The position numbers and the translations under genes were made by a program. Of a stretch of DNA of 64,000 nt, positions 1 to 10,410 are shown piece by piece. Location: assembly GCA_037783415.1 (NCBI GenBank), contig JAZGTN010000005.1, positions 3,844,001 to 3,908,000 on the forward strand, given 5' to 3'. The notes below the pieces were generated by a model. That model searched no databases, was not told the origin of the DNA, and was given only the letters and a program-made list of their open reading frames with translations. The first letter of the stretch is position 1, and each line of letters opens with the position of its first letter. This DNA is from Leptasterias polaris (taxonomy: Eukaryota; Echinodermata; Asteroidea; Forcipulatida; Asteriidae).

Positions 1-72
1 TGTCTAGGACTAGTCCTAACTCCTAGGACTAGTCCTAAGTTAGGACTATCCTTTGTGAAATCCACCCCAGGC
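1..72. repeat. Right end of a palindromic MITE
   Basis: The window opens inside a repeat. Nested palindromes around CTAGGACTAGTCCTA are followed by CTTTGTGAAATC and a CCAGG end. The same terminal block closes the elements at 27332-27485 and 47671-47842, so this is the right end of a third copy whose left part lies outside the window. Confidence 0.5.
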
Positions 73-143
73 ATAGTTGTAATCACTAGTCCAACAGTTT
101 GTGTTCATGATACACCATAATTATTTATGTTAATGGATGGAGA

Positions 144-350
144 GCAGTGGCGTTACTAGACATTTTCAATTGGGGGTGGGGCAAGCAGGGGCACAGACAT
201 TATTATTTATTAGATGTTCCAACCTTCCAGTCGGAACAACTATTGTTTCTGTCAAATTTTTTAAAACTGTTTTATTGGTTCTTCCGACCTGTTAGTTGGA
301 ACAGCTATTGTTTCTGTTGAGATTTTTATTTTTAGGTGTTCAGCATTCCA
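144..350. repeat. Mixed repeat fragments: hAT-like terminus and Helitron-like hairpins
   Basis: Position 144 starts with AGCAGTGGCGTTACTAG, close to the terminal inverted repeat of the complete hAT-type element at 31295-31910; no matching right end is visible, so it is a fragment. From about 215 to 345 there are two degenerate hairpins built from GTTCCRAC...GTYGGAACA followed by CTATTGTTTCTGT. They match the terminal hairpin of the Helitron-like elements at 4050 and 15125. Confidence 0.45.
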
Positions 351-904
351 CCGTTTTTTCTTAATGCTTCTTCTGCTTCTCCCTGTCGATTGTCCGTTAA
401 CAAAAGCACACTTCCCAAGCTCATTTAAACTTGAAACTTCACATATAGTTGATATTCATTAGGATGAAACCGCTTCAATTATGTCATGATGACGTTATCA
501 GGTGACAAGAATTCTGTATTGAAACCCCTTCCCCAAAATTTTTTCCCAACATCGAAATTTTTCTAAAACAGATTGGAGCTTACAAAGTATCTCAAGCACT
601 ATTGGATCATGAGAAAATAGAACGGTCGTAATAGATAGGTTGCAGTATGACGTAAGTCGGCCATCTTTACAGGCAATTTGGAACACACAGTCATGCGTTA
701 CGCGTGAGAACGGCGTGCAGCACGTGCACATTTCACAAAACTCATTGCATGATTGGTTAGTGAATGACGCGGCTGCGTTAATAATTTGAGCGCTTGACGC
801 GCCTGCAAGCCAAAATGCGATTTGCCCGTAAAGATGGCGTCTACTGGGAACTATCTATAAAAGAGGGGCTCAAAGGTCAAATATTTGTTATGTGTGATGC
901 AATT
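351..904. other. Gene-less stretch
   Basis: I see no coding region, repeat or RNA here. The short antisense reading frame at 498-731 has no recognisable motif or splice context. Confidence 0.5.
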
Positions 905-1290
905 TTTTTCCAATAAATAGAGTCCTGTGAAATTTGGAGAAAAAAGTTTCCTTGAAGCCTCTCTTTAGATACAATTTTCAAAACTTTTGGCTAAATCAGA
1001 GTGGGATCCTGAGATATAATTTGTTAAATTTACAACTTTGATGAGCCAGACGAGATCTATTTTTTGTTTTGTGTGCTTTTCAGTTGCAATGGTCCTTGTA
1101 AAGTATGAAGGCAAATTTCTAACCACTGAAACTGCTTTATACAAGATTGTTTGCAAGATGCAAACAAATTAATCCCTGTGGTTAGATGTGGTGAACACAC
1201 CATGGTAAATTCTTGAACAAATTTGATAACATCTTGTGTATACATTATTAGTTGATAATACTATATAAAAAAAACTGTGTCCTAGTCATG
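905..1290. repeat. Dispersed repeat, copy 1
   Basis: This stretch matches 18395-18730 in the same orientation. Shared blocks include GATGAGCCAGA, GTTGCAATGGTCCT, TTTGCAAGATGCAAACAAAT and TCTTGTGTATACA, with small indels. It has no long open frame, terminal repeat or tail, so its class is unknown. The two copies define a previously unassigned family of roughly 350 bp or more. Confidence 0.5.
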
Positions 1291-1721
1291 TCTTCATCTT
1301 GCTTTTTCCAAACTGTACAATATGACGGTCAAATACATTTATTCTTAAATTTGAATGATTACTTTCAAGTTTTGAGTCCATTTGGGGGAAAATAATGTTG
1401 ATATCAACTCAGGGATTCCCATATAAAAGGAGGTTGGAGCACATTTTGGGGGATAGTTTGGGGGCTTGTAATGAATGTGAATAATATAAACAGTATCTAT
1501 GAACCATCTTGAGGTGTTATATTCTCCATTGTTATATTCGGTCACATTATGTTTGTAAAGAGAGTGCTTTTATAGTTTCACGACCCGCCCCCTGCCGTTA
1601 AAGTTAAACCAACCCTGCATTTAGTCTCCTCGACCCCATAAGTGCATTGTAATGAAAGGCGGACCATCAATAGCTAGCTAGCGGGGGGATGATCGACTAC
1701 ACAATATATTACCGAAATAAA

Positions 1722-3261
1722 CACGTATAAATATCTTGGCATTTATATTTCAAGGGATCTTTCGGATCATGTTCACATAGAGGAAACCTTAAAAAAAAGG
1801 TAATCGTATAATATCTTATATAAAGTCAATAATTGATAGTCAAGATGATTTTAACAGAGTGTACTACGGGGATATACTATGGAAATCCATAGGCCTTTCA
1901 TCAATTAATTACGGCTGCTCAGTGTGGTTTGGTAATGGAAAATCGCCTGTACTTAAACTTGAAAACCTACAGTATCAAATGGCGAAAATTATTCTTAAAG
2001 CCCCGAGAAACGTTGCAAAGGAAGCATTATATGGTGATTTGGGCTGGCAATCGCTAGCCTCGATTCAAAATACACAACGTGTTCAGTACTTTAATCGTTT
2101 GAAAAGCATGGATGACGATCGCTGGCCAAAACTCTTATTCAATGCCATATTTGCAATTCAGGACACCCTGAAGTGGTCTTGGCTTCGTAACATTCGCGAC
2201 ATACTGGCGGAGTGTAACATGGATAATTCTTATAATGTAGATAGTGAAATAATCCCGCGATGGGCCAATACTTTCAAAAGCAATTATAAAGCTATTGACT
2301 ACAACAATTGGTACGATAACGCTCAGGGTAAATCAACACTAAGAAACTACATCAAACACAAGACACAGCCTTCCCTTGAACCGTATCTATTGGACAAACT
2401 TAACTTCGCTGGGTGCAACTTGAAATTTAAGGCAAGATCAAACGTGCTGAACCTGGAAGGTAGAAAGATAGCTTGGTCGAACGAATATAATGGGATTTGT
2501 AAACTATGTAATAAAGATAAGCAAGAAACAATCGAACACTTCATGTTTGAGTGCACCAAATTGGCCATAATAAGAGACACTTCTTTTAACATGTTAAAAA
2601 ATAATCTACTAAATAATGGATGGGACAATATGTGGCAACTCTTTATAAATGGCAACATAGATATAAAACGTCATCTAATGTTAGATAATATCTTCCAGGA
2701 TAATAACGAGATAGGTCGTATACTTGACCAAGGATGCAAACAATTTTTATTATGTGCATGGAAAGCTAGGACGGAATTATATAACAATATCACAGACTAG
2801 TTATGTACAATTTAAATGATACGACTGGATATAATATTATACTGATCATTAAGTTATATAAGCTGCAGTACTAGTTCTGGAAAATCAACAACAGCGCTAA
2901 TTAATTAATTCCCTGTATTCTTTATACATTGTGTCTTACATTGCATGTATATATTACATTGCATTATTATTATTTTTTTTTTTTTTTTTTTTTTTTTTGT
3001 ATTGCTTCGATATTCTGTATGTCTAAATGTTATGTATGTGTTCAAACTATGTACCTACGGGTATACAGACATGTATATGTATTTCTGCGATGTTAATTAT
3101 GTCTACTACATGCACTGTACTTTTGTATTCTAAATCGTTTATACAGCATATTTGTAACTTGAATAATTTGTATATGGACGCACCACCTATATACTTGTAG
3201 TGTTGGGTGTGTGCCACTGTTTTAAAAGTGAGTGCCAATAAATAAATAAATAAATAAATAC
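1722..3261 (+). mobile_element. 5'-truncated LINE (non-LTR retrotransposon) 3' end
   Basis: Similarity to a LINE reverse transcriptase begins near 1722 with a KYLGIYISRDLS thumb-type motif and is broken by a frameshift at the A-run near 1792-1799. It continues through the open frame at 1859-2800. After a 3' UTR of about 430 bp, which contains a run of about 25 T, the copy ends in a short (AATA)n tail at 3237-3261. Such tails are typical of several non-LTR clades. The endonuclease and catalytic RT parts are absent, so this copy is dead on arrival. Confidence 0.8.
1859..2800 (+). pseudogene. LINE ORF2 C-terminal part (post-RT region with zinc-binding motif)
   Basis: About 310 codons are open. 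The N-terminal part (INYGCSVWFGNGKS) resembles the thumb/connection segment after the RT palm. The C-terminal part holds a Cys-rich motif, CKLCNKDKQETIEHFMFEC (C-x2-C-x9-H-x4-C), the zinc-binding element found near the end of many jockey/CR1/I-type ORF2 proteins. The frame starts only after a frameshift and lacks the YADD palm and the endonuclease, so it is a relic and not a host gene. The ATG used by an ORF caller here is incidental. Confidence 0.8.
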
Positions 3262-3339
3262 ACCCGTTTTACTTTTTACTTATCGATAGAGGGCGCGAGG
3301 CAAAAAGTTGTAGAAGAAATGCGTGCGAGGCCGGCCGGC

Positions 3340-3400
3340 CGTCCGTCCGTCCGTCCGTCCGTCCGTCCGTCGACCGTCCGTCGACCGTCCGTCCGCCCGC
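3340..3400. repeat. (CCGT)n microsatellite
   Basis: Degenerate tandem GTCC/CCGT tetranucleotides with GTCGAC interruptions. An Arg/Pro/Ser-rich frame across it is an artefact of the repeat. Confidence 0.9.
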
Positions 3401-3528
3401 CGTGTGTGTGTGTAACGTGTGCAGTCAGTCGTGAAGGTGTAGGTGAAGTTAAGCTGCGATTTATGGTAATGTTTGTCTACATATTGTGTAATTCATTGTT
3501 AACTGGGATTGATTACAATCATAACAAT

Positions 3529-3622
3529 GTATCCTCCCCTGTCCGGTTTTCGATGTAGTAATTAGTATCCTCCCCTGTCCGGTTTTCGATGTAGTATCCT
3601 CCCCTGTCCGGTTTTCGATGTA
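3529..3622. repeat. Three-copy tandem repeat of about 29 bp
   Basis: The block GTATCCTCCCCTGTCCGG plus TTTTCGATGTA occurs three times in a row, with spacings of about 38 and 27 bp. It directly abuts the duplicated unit that starts at 3624. Confidence 0.85.
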
Positions 3623-3623
3623 G

Positions 3624-4047
3624 TATGCCTTTTTCTTTGAATTGAAAAAAAATAAAAATATCCCATAATCAACTGATGCCCTAATTACCTTCTTTTGTTT
3701 ATAAGAAATATGCAAACATATATTAAAACGTGGTGGACATTGAAACTTTCACACCACGCACCGATCTTCGATGACTTCAATAGCGTCCCATTTGTTTTGA
3801 GTTTGACCTGTTTTCGATGCAAACAATAAAGTATGGTGTCCGGGTGAAGCCATACGTGAAAGAAACATCTGCAGTGACTACAAGTCTTCTGTGAGACTTA
3901 GTGTATGACTCTATAGCCAGCAGTTTTCTTCATTTTATTCAACATATTTTTTATTTAGTTTTAAAAATAACCATGGTATTTTTCACAAACTTAAAAAAAA
4001 TAAAAATAAAAATAAAAATGTAAATAATTCTTGGCTTTCAAATCTTA
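3624..4047. repeat. Left part of a duplicated host unit (copy 1, X')
   Basis: This block is nearly identical to 9418-9846. It runs from TATGCC to TCAAATCTTA. In copy 1 it is followed at once by the Helitron-like element, while in copy 2 it continues straight into the right part of the unit. Together the copies give the pre-insertion (empty) and filled versions of one site. Confidence 0.85.
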
Positions 4048-4049
4048 TT

Positions 4050-4079
4050 AGCTGTTCCGAACTTTCAGTCGGAACAGCT
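4050..4079 (-). repeat. Terminal hairpin of the Helitron-like element
   Basis: AGCTGTTCCGA, a short loop, then TCGGAACAGCT form an almost perfect 30-base stem-loop. On the minus strand it is followed by AA and the host flank. The homologous hairpin of the other element is at 15125-15154. Confidence 0.75.
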
Positions 4080-4101
4080 TTTGAAATCGTCCAGATTTTT
4101 A

Positions 4102-4142
<41 letters not shown>

Positions 4143-4236
4143 TTTCTTTCTTTCCCTCAAATCGTATTGACTTAACCTGTGTCTCTTTCGAAGACCATAT
4201 GTTATTCTTAGAATTATCAAAAGCAGACAAATCCTA

Positions 4237-4418
4237 TATCATATTAAAGCTTATGCCCTGACTTGAATTTTAGATGTAATTAGATTAAAAATCTTAATTA
4301 ATTATTCACGTCACAGCTGTATGAATATTATCATATTAAAGCTTATGCCCTGACTTGAATTTTAGATGTAATTAGATTAAAAATCTTAATTAATTATTCA
4401 CGTCACAGCTGTATGAAT
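4237..4418. repeat. 91-bp direct tandem repeat
   Basis: TATCATATTAAAGCTTATGC to CACGTCACAGCTGTATGAAT occurs twice head-to-tail with an offset of 91 bp and no difference noticed. It is a local duplication within the Helitron-like element. Confidence 0.85.
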
Positions 4419-5150
4419 ATTTAATTAGCCAATCTGATTTACACCATATCTCAAGAAGTAAACATCCGATCTTCAAACTTTTTTCAGTTATGGCATCGTC
4501 TTGTATTGTAGATGTCGATTCCAGTCTAACATTTTTCGTCACGTCATCATGACGTCATTTGTAGGTTTTTTTTCTTTTCGTATAACAAAAAACGTTTTAG
4601 TAACGTTTTAGTGGTTCAAACAAACCATGGCTACGAAGCAAATTGTGCCGTGATTGCGCAATCACGGCTAGGCGTCAAAGACTGCCGTGATATTGGAATC
4701 GAGAGAGGATATACGTACGTTCTAATAGGGTTTTCGTTAAAAGGCATTGGATTGGGATAAGTTACATACCATCGTGTACCTTATCAAATTTATTAGTATG
4801 AAAAACACATTTTTGTTACTGTGACGTCATCAGGTGTCAAATTACGGTAATTCAAAGCTTTAATTAGTTAATCTTTGCAGCACCATATCTCAAGAAGTAC
4901 ACAGCCGATCTTCAAACTTTTTTCAGTTATGGCATCGTCTTGTATTGTAGATGTCGATTCCGGTCTAACATTTTTCGTCACGTCATCATGACGTCATTTG
5001 TAGGTGTTTTTTCTTTTCGTATTAAAAAAAACGTTTTAGTAACGTTTTGGTGGTTCAAACACAAACCATGGCTACGAAGCTGTGCTATTTGATTAGGTTC
5101 AGTCACCAACAATTGTTCAGTTAGCCTGGAATATGGTTCGCTACTTGTGA

Positions 5151-5179
5151 ATCGCTTCTCGGCCTTTTGGCTAAGATCA
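5151..5179 (+). ncRNA. U2 snRNA 5' fragment (nt 1-29)
   Basis: The bases ATCGCTTCTCGGCCTTTTGG plus CTAAGATCA equal positions 1-29 of the very conserved U2 spliceosomal RNA. The match starts exactly at the U2 transcription start and stops before the branch-point recognition region (GUAGUA). Upstream is ordinary Helitron-like repeat sequence with no sign of a U2 promoter. This is therefore not a functional U2 gene but a piece carried by the retrotransposon copy that follows. Confidence 0.85.
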
Positions 5180-5222
5180 TGTGTGACCTTTGCCCGTCCA
5201 AATTTTAAAGTTCGAGAAAATC

Positions 5223-6395
5223 ATGAGTAAGATCAACAGAGAAAGGAGTGTTACACTTACCTGCGATGAAAAGGCAACTTACCAGGACGTCTGCCAGATG
5301 ATGAAGGAAGATTGCGGTGGAGCTGTGACCTGCTTACAACAGTTGAATGATACAACCTGGGCAGTAACACTAAAAACTACAGATGATGCCTCAAATCTAC
5401 TTACTCACCAGCTGAAGATACGGAACAACGTAATACACTCTGCTGCAGCTGGAAAGCCAGTGACCTTTGTCACGCTGCTGCATGCTCCGTACGATCGAGA
5501 TGACCGACGCTGATATAAGAACCAGCATGGAAAAGTACGGCAAAGTGTACGGGGTTCGAAGAGGTCACTGGCAGCAATTTCCAGAGTGGGAGAACGGAAA
5601 CAGACATATCAAGATGGAGCTGAGCAAACCAATCCCAAGCTATTTACAGGTGGGCGAATACCGGCTCATTGTAAAGTACAACGGACAGATCGAGACTTGT
5701 CGGAGATGCAATGAAACTGGACACAAAGCAGCTAACTGCCCACACCTGACCTGTTTCAACTGTGGTGAGCCAGGACACAGGGCAAATCAATGCCCCGAAC
5801 CCCAAAAATGCAGATCATGTGGACAGGAAGGGCATTTCTCACGGGAATGTCCCACATCATATGCTAACAAGACAAAGAGCTGGGCAAGGCTCAGCGAGAC
5901 CAGCTCGGAGGAGGATATTGCAGACCCCACGCCTGAACCACGGCCTGAACCCCCCCCCAGCCAGCAAAACGGAAACCCAAAACTACCCAAAAGAATGGAA
6001 AACCGGAGTCGGAGGAACCCCCTACGTCCCCGCAGGTGGAAGTACCCGTAGAAAAGACGTCAGAAGGGACAGCAATGGTCAGCGAGCATTTGAAAAAGTA
6101 TATATCCACGCTGTATGGAGGCAAATGGCAAGCTGAATGGGACGAAATCACCCCTGCAAGATGGGAGGCTTTTCTGCGGAAAAAAGGTGATTGGCATAGA
6201 TAGTTGAAAACAAGGGACGAGGGAAGAGAGAGTGAACCCTCGGACTCGGATTCGGACTCGGACTCGGACTCCGGGGGCTCCACTGTTTCAAACGTTTCAA
6301 CAAAGAGACAACATTCACCACCCGCCCAACAATTTCAGGTGAAAGTAGGAAAAAAGGCGAAGAGAAGGAAAAACAAAGCCAATACAAAGAACTGA
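5223..6395 (+). pseudogene. Retrotransposon ORF1 (Gag-like) with three CCHC zinc knuckles, broken
   Basis: The ORF1 product of non-LTR elements binds the element RNA. The frame opens at 5223 (MSKINRERS) and shifts near 5490-5515. It continues through three perfect C-x2-C-x4-H-x4-C knuckles at 5698-5850 (CRRCNETGHKAANC, CFNCGEPGHRANQC, CRSCGQEGHFSREC) and a Pro/Glu-rich linker. It shifts again at a run of nine C near 5948, then reads on to a TAG at 6201-6203, beyond which the same frame stays open to 6395. That tail has an acidic Ser-Asp repeat (SDSDSDSDSDS) and ends in a basic KKAKRRKNK segment. Two frameshifts plus one stop make it a pseudogene. No ORF2 follows. Confidence 0.75.
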
Positions 6396-6524
6396 ACTGT
6401 AATTGTGTTTTCTGCCAAACGCCAATTTCCCTATGGAAAGTAGGCAGTAGTTGCTGTAGAGTATGGTTGTTGTAAATTTCATTAGTTAAATTCGCCATTT
6501 TTGTTTGTATTGATAGTTTGTGCA

Positions 6525-6692
6525 CACACTGCACCCGGGTTGAGTTAACACCGTCTTTTCTCCGGGTGCAGTGTGAGGGAACCAGTCTTTGTCCTTTTTG
6601 AGTATAGAGACAAGTATGATTTCTTTTGAATAGTCCGTACACACACTGCACCCGGGTTGAGTTAACACCATCTTTTCTCCGGGTGCAGTGTG
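6525..6692 (+). repeat. Two identical-stem hairpins in the retrotransposon 3' region
   Basis: CACACTGCACCCGG and its exact reverse complement CCGGGTGCAGTGTG flank a 23-base loop at 6525-6575, and again at 6642-6692. The stem is 14 bp and perfect in both; the loops differ at one base by eye. Confidence 0.85.
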
Positions 6693-7145
6693 AGTGAACC
6701 AGTTTCTGTGCGGTTTTGTATATAGTATGAATAAGTATTGTAAATAGTGGGAGAGAAACAGCCACTGTGTTGTGTGTAGATAGCATGATTATTTATTGTC
6801 AAAACATTGATTTGCTCTGTATGTAGACCGGATTGCTCTGTATATAGCCTGGATTTATCATTGTGTTTGATTTCAACCGTTTAAATAACTTTTCTTTTCG
6901 GTTACTGTATGTATTGAGTTGGTTGAGTTGGGAACTTGCCTCTGTGGTTTTTTGTAGATGGTATGAATAATTATTGGAAGAAACATTGTATTAGTGGGAG
7001 GGAACCAGCCTCAGTGTTTTGTAGATAGCAAGAATAAGTATTGTAAAAACATTGCTTCGCTCTGTATGTAGCCCGGATTTAACAATGTGTTTGATTTCTA
7101 TCGTTTAAATAACGTTTTCCTTTTGGTTACCGTATGTATTGAGTT
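6690..7145 (+). repeat. Tandem repeat of about 230-240 bp in the retrotransposon 3' region
   Basis: Blocks such as TTAGTGGGAGGGAACCAGCC, GCTCTGTATGTAG, GTTTGATTTC, CGTTTAAATAAC and TGTATGTATTGAGTTG occur in the same order in 6720-6925 and 6960-7145. The region is non-coding. Confidence 0.75.
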
Positions 7146-7977
7146 GTTTGGTTTATGCTTGAAGTAATTTCTTTTAATTTTGTATATATTCTGCATTAAC
7201 TGTATGATTGAGAGCCCGAATGGCTTGTTTGAACAAATAAACCATTTTAAAAACCAAGAATAGGACTTATCACAGTTCGCCGAGAAGTAATCCTTAGATA
7301 TTATTGACAAACAATTTTAATTAATTATTCACGTGACAGCGCATGAATATTTAATTAGCCAAACTTGTTTCTGTCACATCTCAAGAAGTATGCACCCGTT
7401 CCTCAAACTTTTTTCAGTTATGGACATGTCTTGTATTGCAGATGTAAATTTAACTGAACATTTTCCCCACGTCATCATGACGTCACTTTTTTGCGCGTTT
7501 ATTACAGTGTACAAACCGCATTGCGCTATAAGTGTAACAAAAACACTATTTTAAAACATTTTATTTCAAAATAAGTTAATTGTTAGTTTCCTGATCTACA
7601 TAAAGTGTTTTGAAAAGTGAAATACTTTATATAAGTGATGTTCCAAGCCAAAAAAATTAATCAAAGGAGCGCTATAATTAGCCATAATTAGTCATTAATT
7701 GTTAATTTGTCCTGGCACTGTGGCTACAACGTTGTGCTTTTTGGATCAGGTCCAATCACCCTCAGATAAGTAACAATTTGGAATGTGTTTATTATGCACT
7801 CTGTAAGTCTGTCAATAATGGTACTTATCTCAGTTCGCCCATTAGTAAGCCTGGGTTGTTATTGACAAACAGTCTTAATTAATTATTCCCGAGACAGCCG
7901 TATGAATATTTAATTAGCCAAACTTGTTTCAGTCATATCTCAAGAAGTTTACATCCGATTCTCAAACTTTTTTCAGT

Positions 7978-8700
7978 TATTGACTCCTTGGGCATGGGAG
8001 ATTAGCCTTGGGTAACCGTGACCCCATGTTGACCTTTAGTTCCGGGTCAACCGGAAGTGACACCATATCTCAAGAACTACACAACCATTTTTCACACTTT
8101 TTTTCAGTTATAGACTTCTTGGGCATGGGATATTAGCCTTGGGTAACCGTGACCCCATGTTGACCTTTACTTCTGGGTCAACCGGAAGTGGGACCTTATC
8201 TCAAGAACTACACACCCGATTTTCAAACTTTTTTCAGTTATAGACTCCTTGGGCATGGGAGATTAGCCTTGGGTAACCGTGACCCCATGTTGACCTGTAC
8301 TTCCGGGTCAACCGGAAGCGGGACCATATATTAAGAATTACACAGCCGATTTCAAAACTTATTTCAGTTATAGACTCCTTGGGCATGGGAGATTAGCCTT
8401 GGGTAACCGTGACCCCATGTTGACCTGTACTTCCGGGTCAACCGGAAGTGGGACCATATATTAAGAATTACACAGCCGATTTCAAAACTTTTTCCAGTTA
8501 TAGACTTCTTGGGCATGGGATATTAGGCTTTGGTAACCGTGACACCATGTTGACCTTTACTTCCGGGTCAACCGGAAGTGGGACCATATCTCAAGAACCA
8601 CACACCCAATTTTCAATTTCTTTTCATTTATAAACCCCTTAAGCATTCAATGTTAGACAAGGGTTGCCATGACCCCATGTTGACCTTTACTTCTGGTTTA
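7978..8700 (-). repeat. 130-bp satellite array inside the Helitron-like element (six units)
   Basis: Six head-to-tail units, counted by GTGACCCCATGTTGACC at 8020, 8151, 8281, 8411, 8541 (variant) and 8671, give a period of 130 bp. Each carries TTTTTTCAGTTATAGACT, GGGCATGGGA, GGTAACCGTGACC and GGGTCAACCGGAAG. The rightmost unit is the most diverged. The homologous array in opposite orientation is at 13340-14440. Confidence 0.9.
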
Positions 8701-8861
8701 AAAGCTCATTTCAATTCCTTATCAAAATGAAGACCAGGTTTATTTTTTACCTTAACTTCCGGTCCAAAAAAGAGCTCATAATTTGAGATAATCATATCTC
8801 CTGAACCGTTAGAGAAAATTACAGGAACAGCTATGTGATTGTTCACAATCACTATCTCTAG

Positions 8862-9416
8862 TTTTTATTTAGTTTTGTGTCTTTTTATGTTTCTTAACAT
8901 TTATAATAAAGCATATAAATAAACAGTGATAATCGAATCACAAAGCTGATGTTTAAATTTTAATATTAATAACAAAAATGATAGAGTGTTACAAATAAAA
9001 ATTATCCAGACTATTAGAAAATGATATAAGGCACGTGGCTTCTTTAAGCCTCTGTATTTTTTTCCCCAGAATGCTCAGCAGAATGTTCAGTCACATGATT
9101 TGATCATCGTGAATTGTGAATTGAAAAAGTGTTTGATGAAACTTTTTCGGTGGGAATTTTTTTTGTTATGGCCCCGACAGTATGACATATTTTTGTACCT
9201 TGCAGAAATGCCTAAAATACCACAACTTTTTGCATAACAAGTGCAACTAACCAGTGGAGCCTTTACATGTTTCTAAGTTTTGGTCAAATGAGAGGAGACT
9301 CTTTGCTTGGCAAGTCAAACCACAAAAATTGTATCTAGGGACTGTTTACATCGCGTGCAGAGAGGTAAAAGATTTGCCTCGATTTCAGGGACGCCCTGAA
9401 TACAGGGCGTCCTACG
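8862..9416. repeat. Right part of the duplicated host unit (copy 1, Y')
   Basis: Nearly identical to 9847-10402 apart from small indels. It contains the terminal hairpin GGACGCCCTG-AATA-CAGGGCGTCC near 9388-9411, also present at the end of copy 2. Short ORFs here occur in both copies and look spurious. Confidence 0.85.
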
Positions 9417-9417
9417 A

Positions 9418-10402
9418 TATGCCTTTTTTTTTTCTTTGAATTGAAAAAAAATAAAAATATTCCATAATCAACTGATGCCCTAATTACCTTCCTTTGTTTA
9501 TAAGAAATATGCAAACATATATTAAAACGTGATGGACATTGAAACTTTCACACCACGCACCGATCTTCGATGACTTCAATAGCGTCCCATTTGTTTTGAG
9601 TTTGACCTGTTTTCGATGCAAACAAGAAAGTATGGTGTCCGGGTGAAGCCATACGTGGAAGAAACATCTGCAGTGACTATTAGTGTTATGTGAGACTTAG
9701 TGTATGACTCTATAGCCAGCAGTTTTCTTCATTTTATTCAACATATTTTTTATTTAGTTTTAAAAATAACCATGTATTTTTCAAAAACTTTTTTAAAAAA
9801 ATTAAAAAAAATTAAAATGTAAATAATTCTTGGCTTTCAAATCTTATTTTTATTTAGTTTTGTGTCTTTTTATGTTTCTTAACATTTATAATAAAGCATA
9901 TAAATAAACAGTGATAATCGAATCACAAAGCTGATGTTTAAATTTTAATATTAATAACAAAAATGATAGAGTGTTACCAAAAAAAAATTATCCAGACTAT
10001 TAGAAAATGATATAAGGCACATGGCTTCTTTAAGCCTCTGTATTTTTTCCCCCAGAATGCTCAGCAGAATGTTCAGTCACATGATTTGATCATCGTGAAT
10101 TGTGAATTGAAAAAGTGTTTGATGAAACTTTTTCGGTGGGAATTTTTTTTTTATGGCCCCGACAGTATGACATATTTTTGTACCTTGCAGAAATGCCTAA
10201 AATACCACACCTTTTTGCATTTACAAGTGCAACTATAACCAGTGGAGCCTTACATGTTTCTAAGTTTTGGTCAAATGAGAGGAGACTCTTTGCTTGGCAA
10301 GTCAAACCACAAAAATTGTATCTAGGGACTGTTTACATCGCGCACAGAGAGGTAAAAGATTTGCCTTGATTTCAGGGACGCCCTGAATACAGGGCGTCCT
10401 TC
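9418..10402. repeat. Duplicated host unit, uninterrupted copy 2 (X-Y, about 985 bp)
   Basis: This is the intact version of the unit whose first copy is split at 4047/8862. X ends TCAAATCTTA and Y starts TTTTTATTTAG with nothing between, so it preserves the empty insertion site. The unit ends in a 10-bp-arm hairpin followed by TTCGAT. No coding content is recognised. Confidence 0.85.
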
Positions 10403-10410
10403 GATTCATG

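Larger units (their letters stand above)
5151..7254 (+). mobile_element. Keno/Tx1-like non-LTR retrotransposon fragment fused to U2 snRNA 5' end
   Basis: An insert of about 2.1 kb splits the Helitron-like repeat. The flanks GTGA and CAAGAATRGGACTTATC are nearly contiguous in the homologous repeat (minus strand of 14590-14650), with about 8 bp of target missing. The insert holds the U2 fragment, a short 5' region, a broken ORF1 with three CCHC knuckles, and a repetitive 3' region that ends near AATAAACCATTTTAAAAACC. No endonuclease or reverse transcriptase is present, so it is internally deleted. U2-targeted elements of the Tx1 clade (Keno) are known; clade assignment here rests on the U2 junction plus the ORF1 type. 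Confidence 0.65.
4048..8861 (-). mobile_element. Helitron/Helentron-like non-autonomous element, minus orientation, with nested LINE
   Basis: The boundaries follow from comparison with the uninterrupted copy of the flanks at 9418-10402. Read on the minus strand, the element begins CTAGAGATAGTG with a short hairpin (GTGATTGT/ACAATCAC) and an AGCTGTTCC motif. It then has a 130-bp tandem satellite, body segments repeated at 4440-4610, 4880-5060 and 7330-7560, a long (ATT)n run (4106-4142), and finally a strong hairpin AGCTGTTCC...GGAACAGCT at its 3' end. No transposase or helicase is present. 5' motifs that are the inverse of the 3' hairpin, a central minisatellite, and a microsatellite before the terminal hairpin are hallmarks of Helentron-associated (HINE/DINE-like) elements. 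The insertion leaves no long target duplication. A retrotransposon fragment at 5151-7254 interrupts it. Class assignment is inference from structure. Confidence 0.6.

Noticed and set aside
3319..3558. 79-codon Arg/Pro/Ser-rich frame
   Set aside because: It is the (CCGT)n microsatellite read in frame.
5100..5260. Functional U2 snRNA gene
   Set aside because: Only the first 29 bases are present; the branch-point region, Sm site and promoter are missing.
5891..6786. Antisense frames of 130 and 212 codons over the LINE
   Set aside because: Ser/Glu-rich shadow of the acidic ORF1 repeat and of hairpin repeats; no domain.
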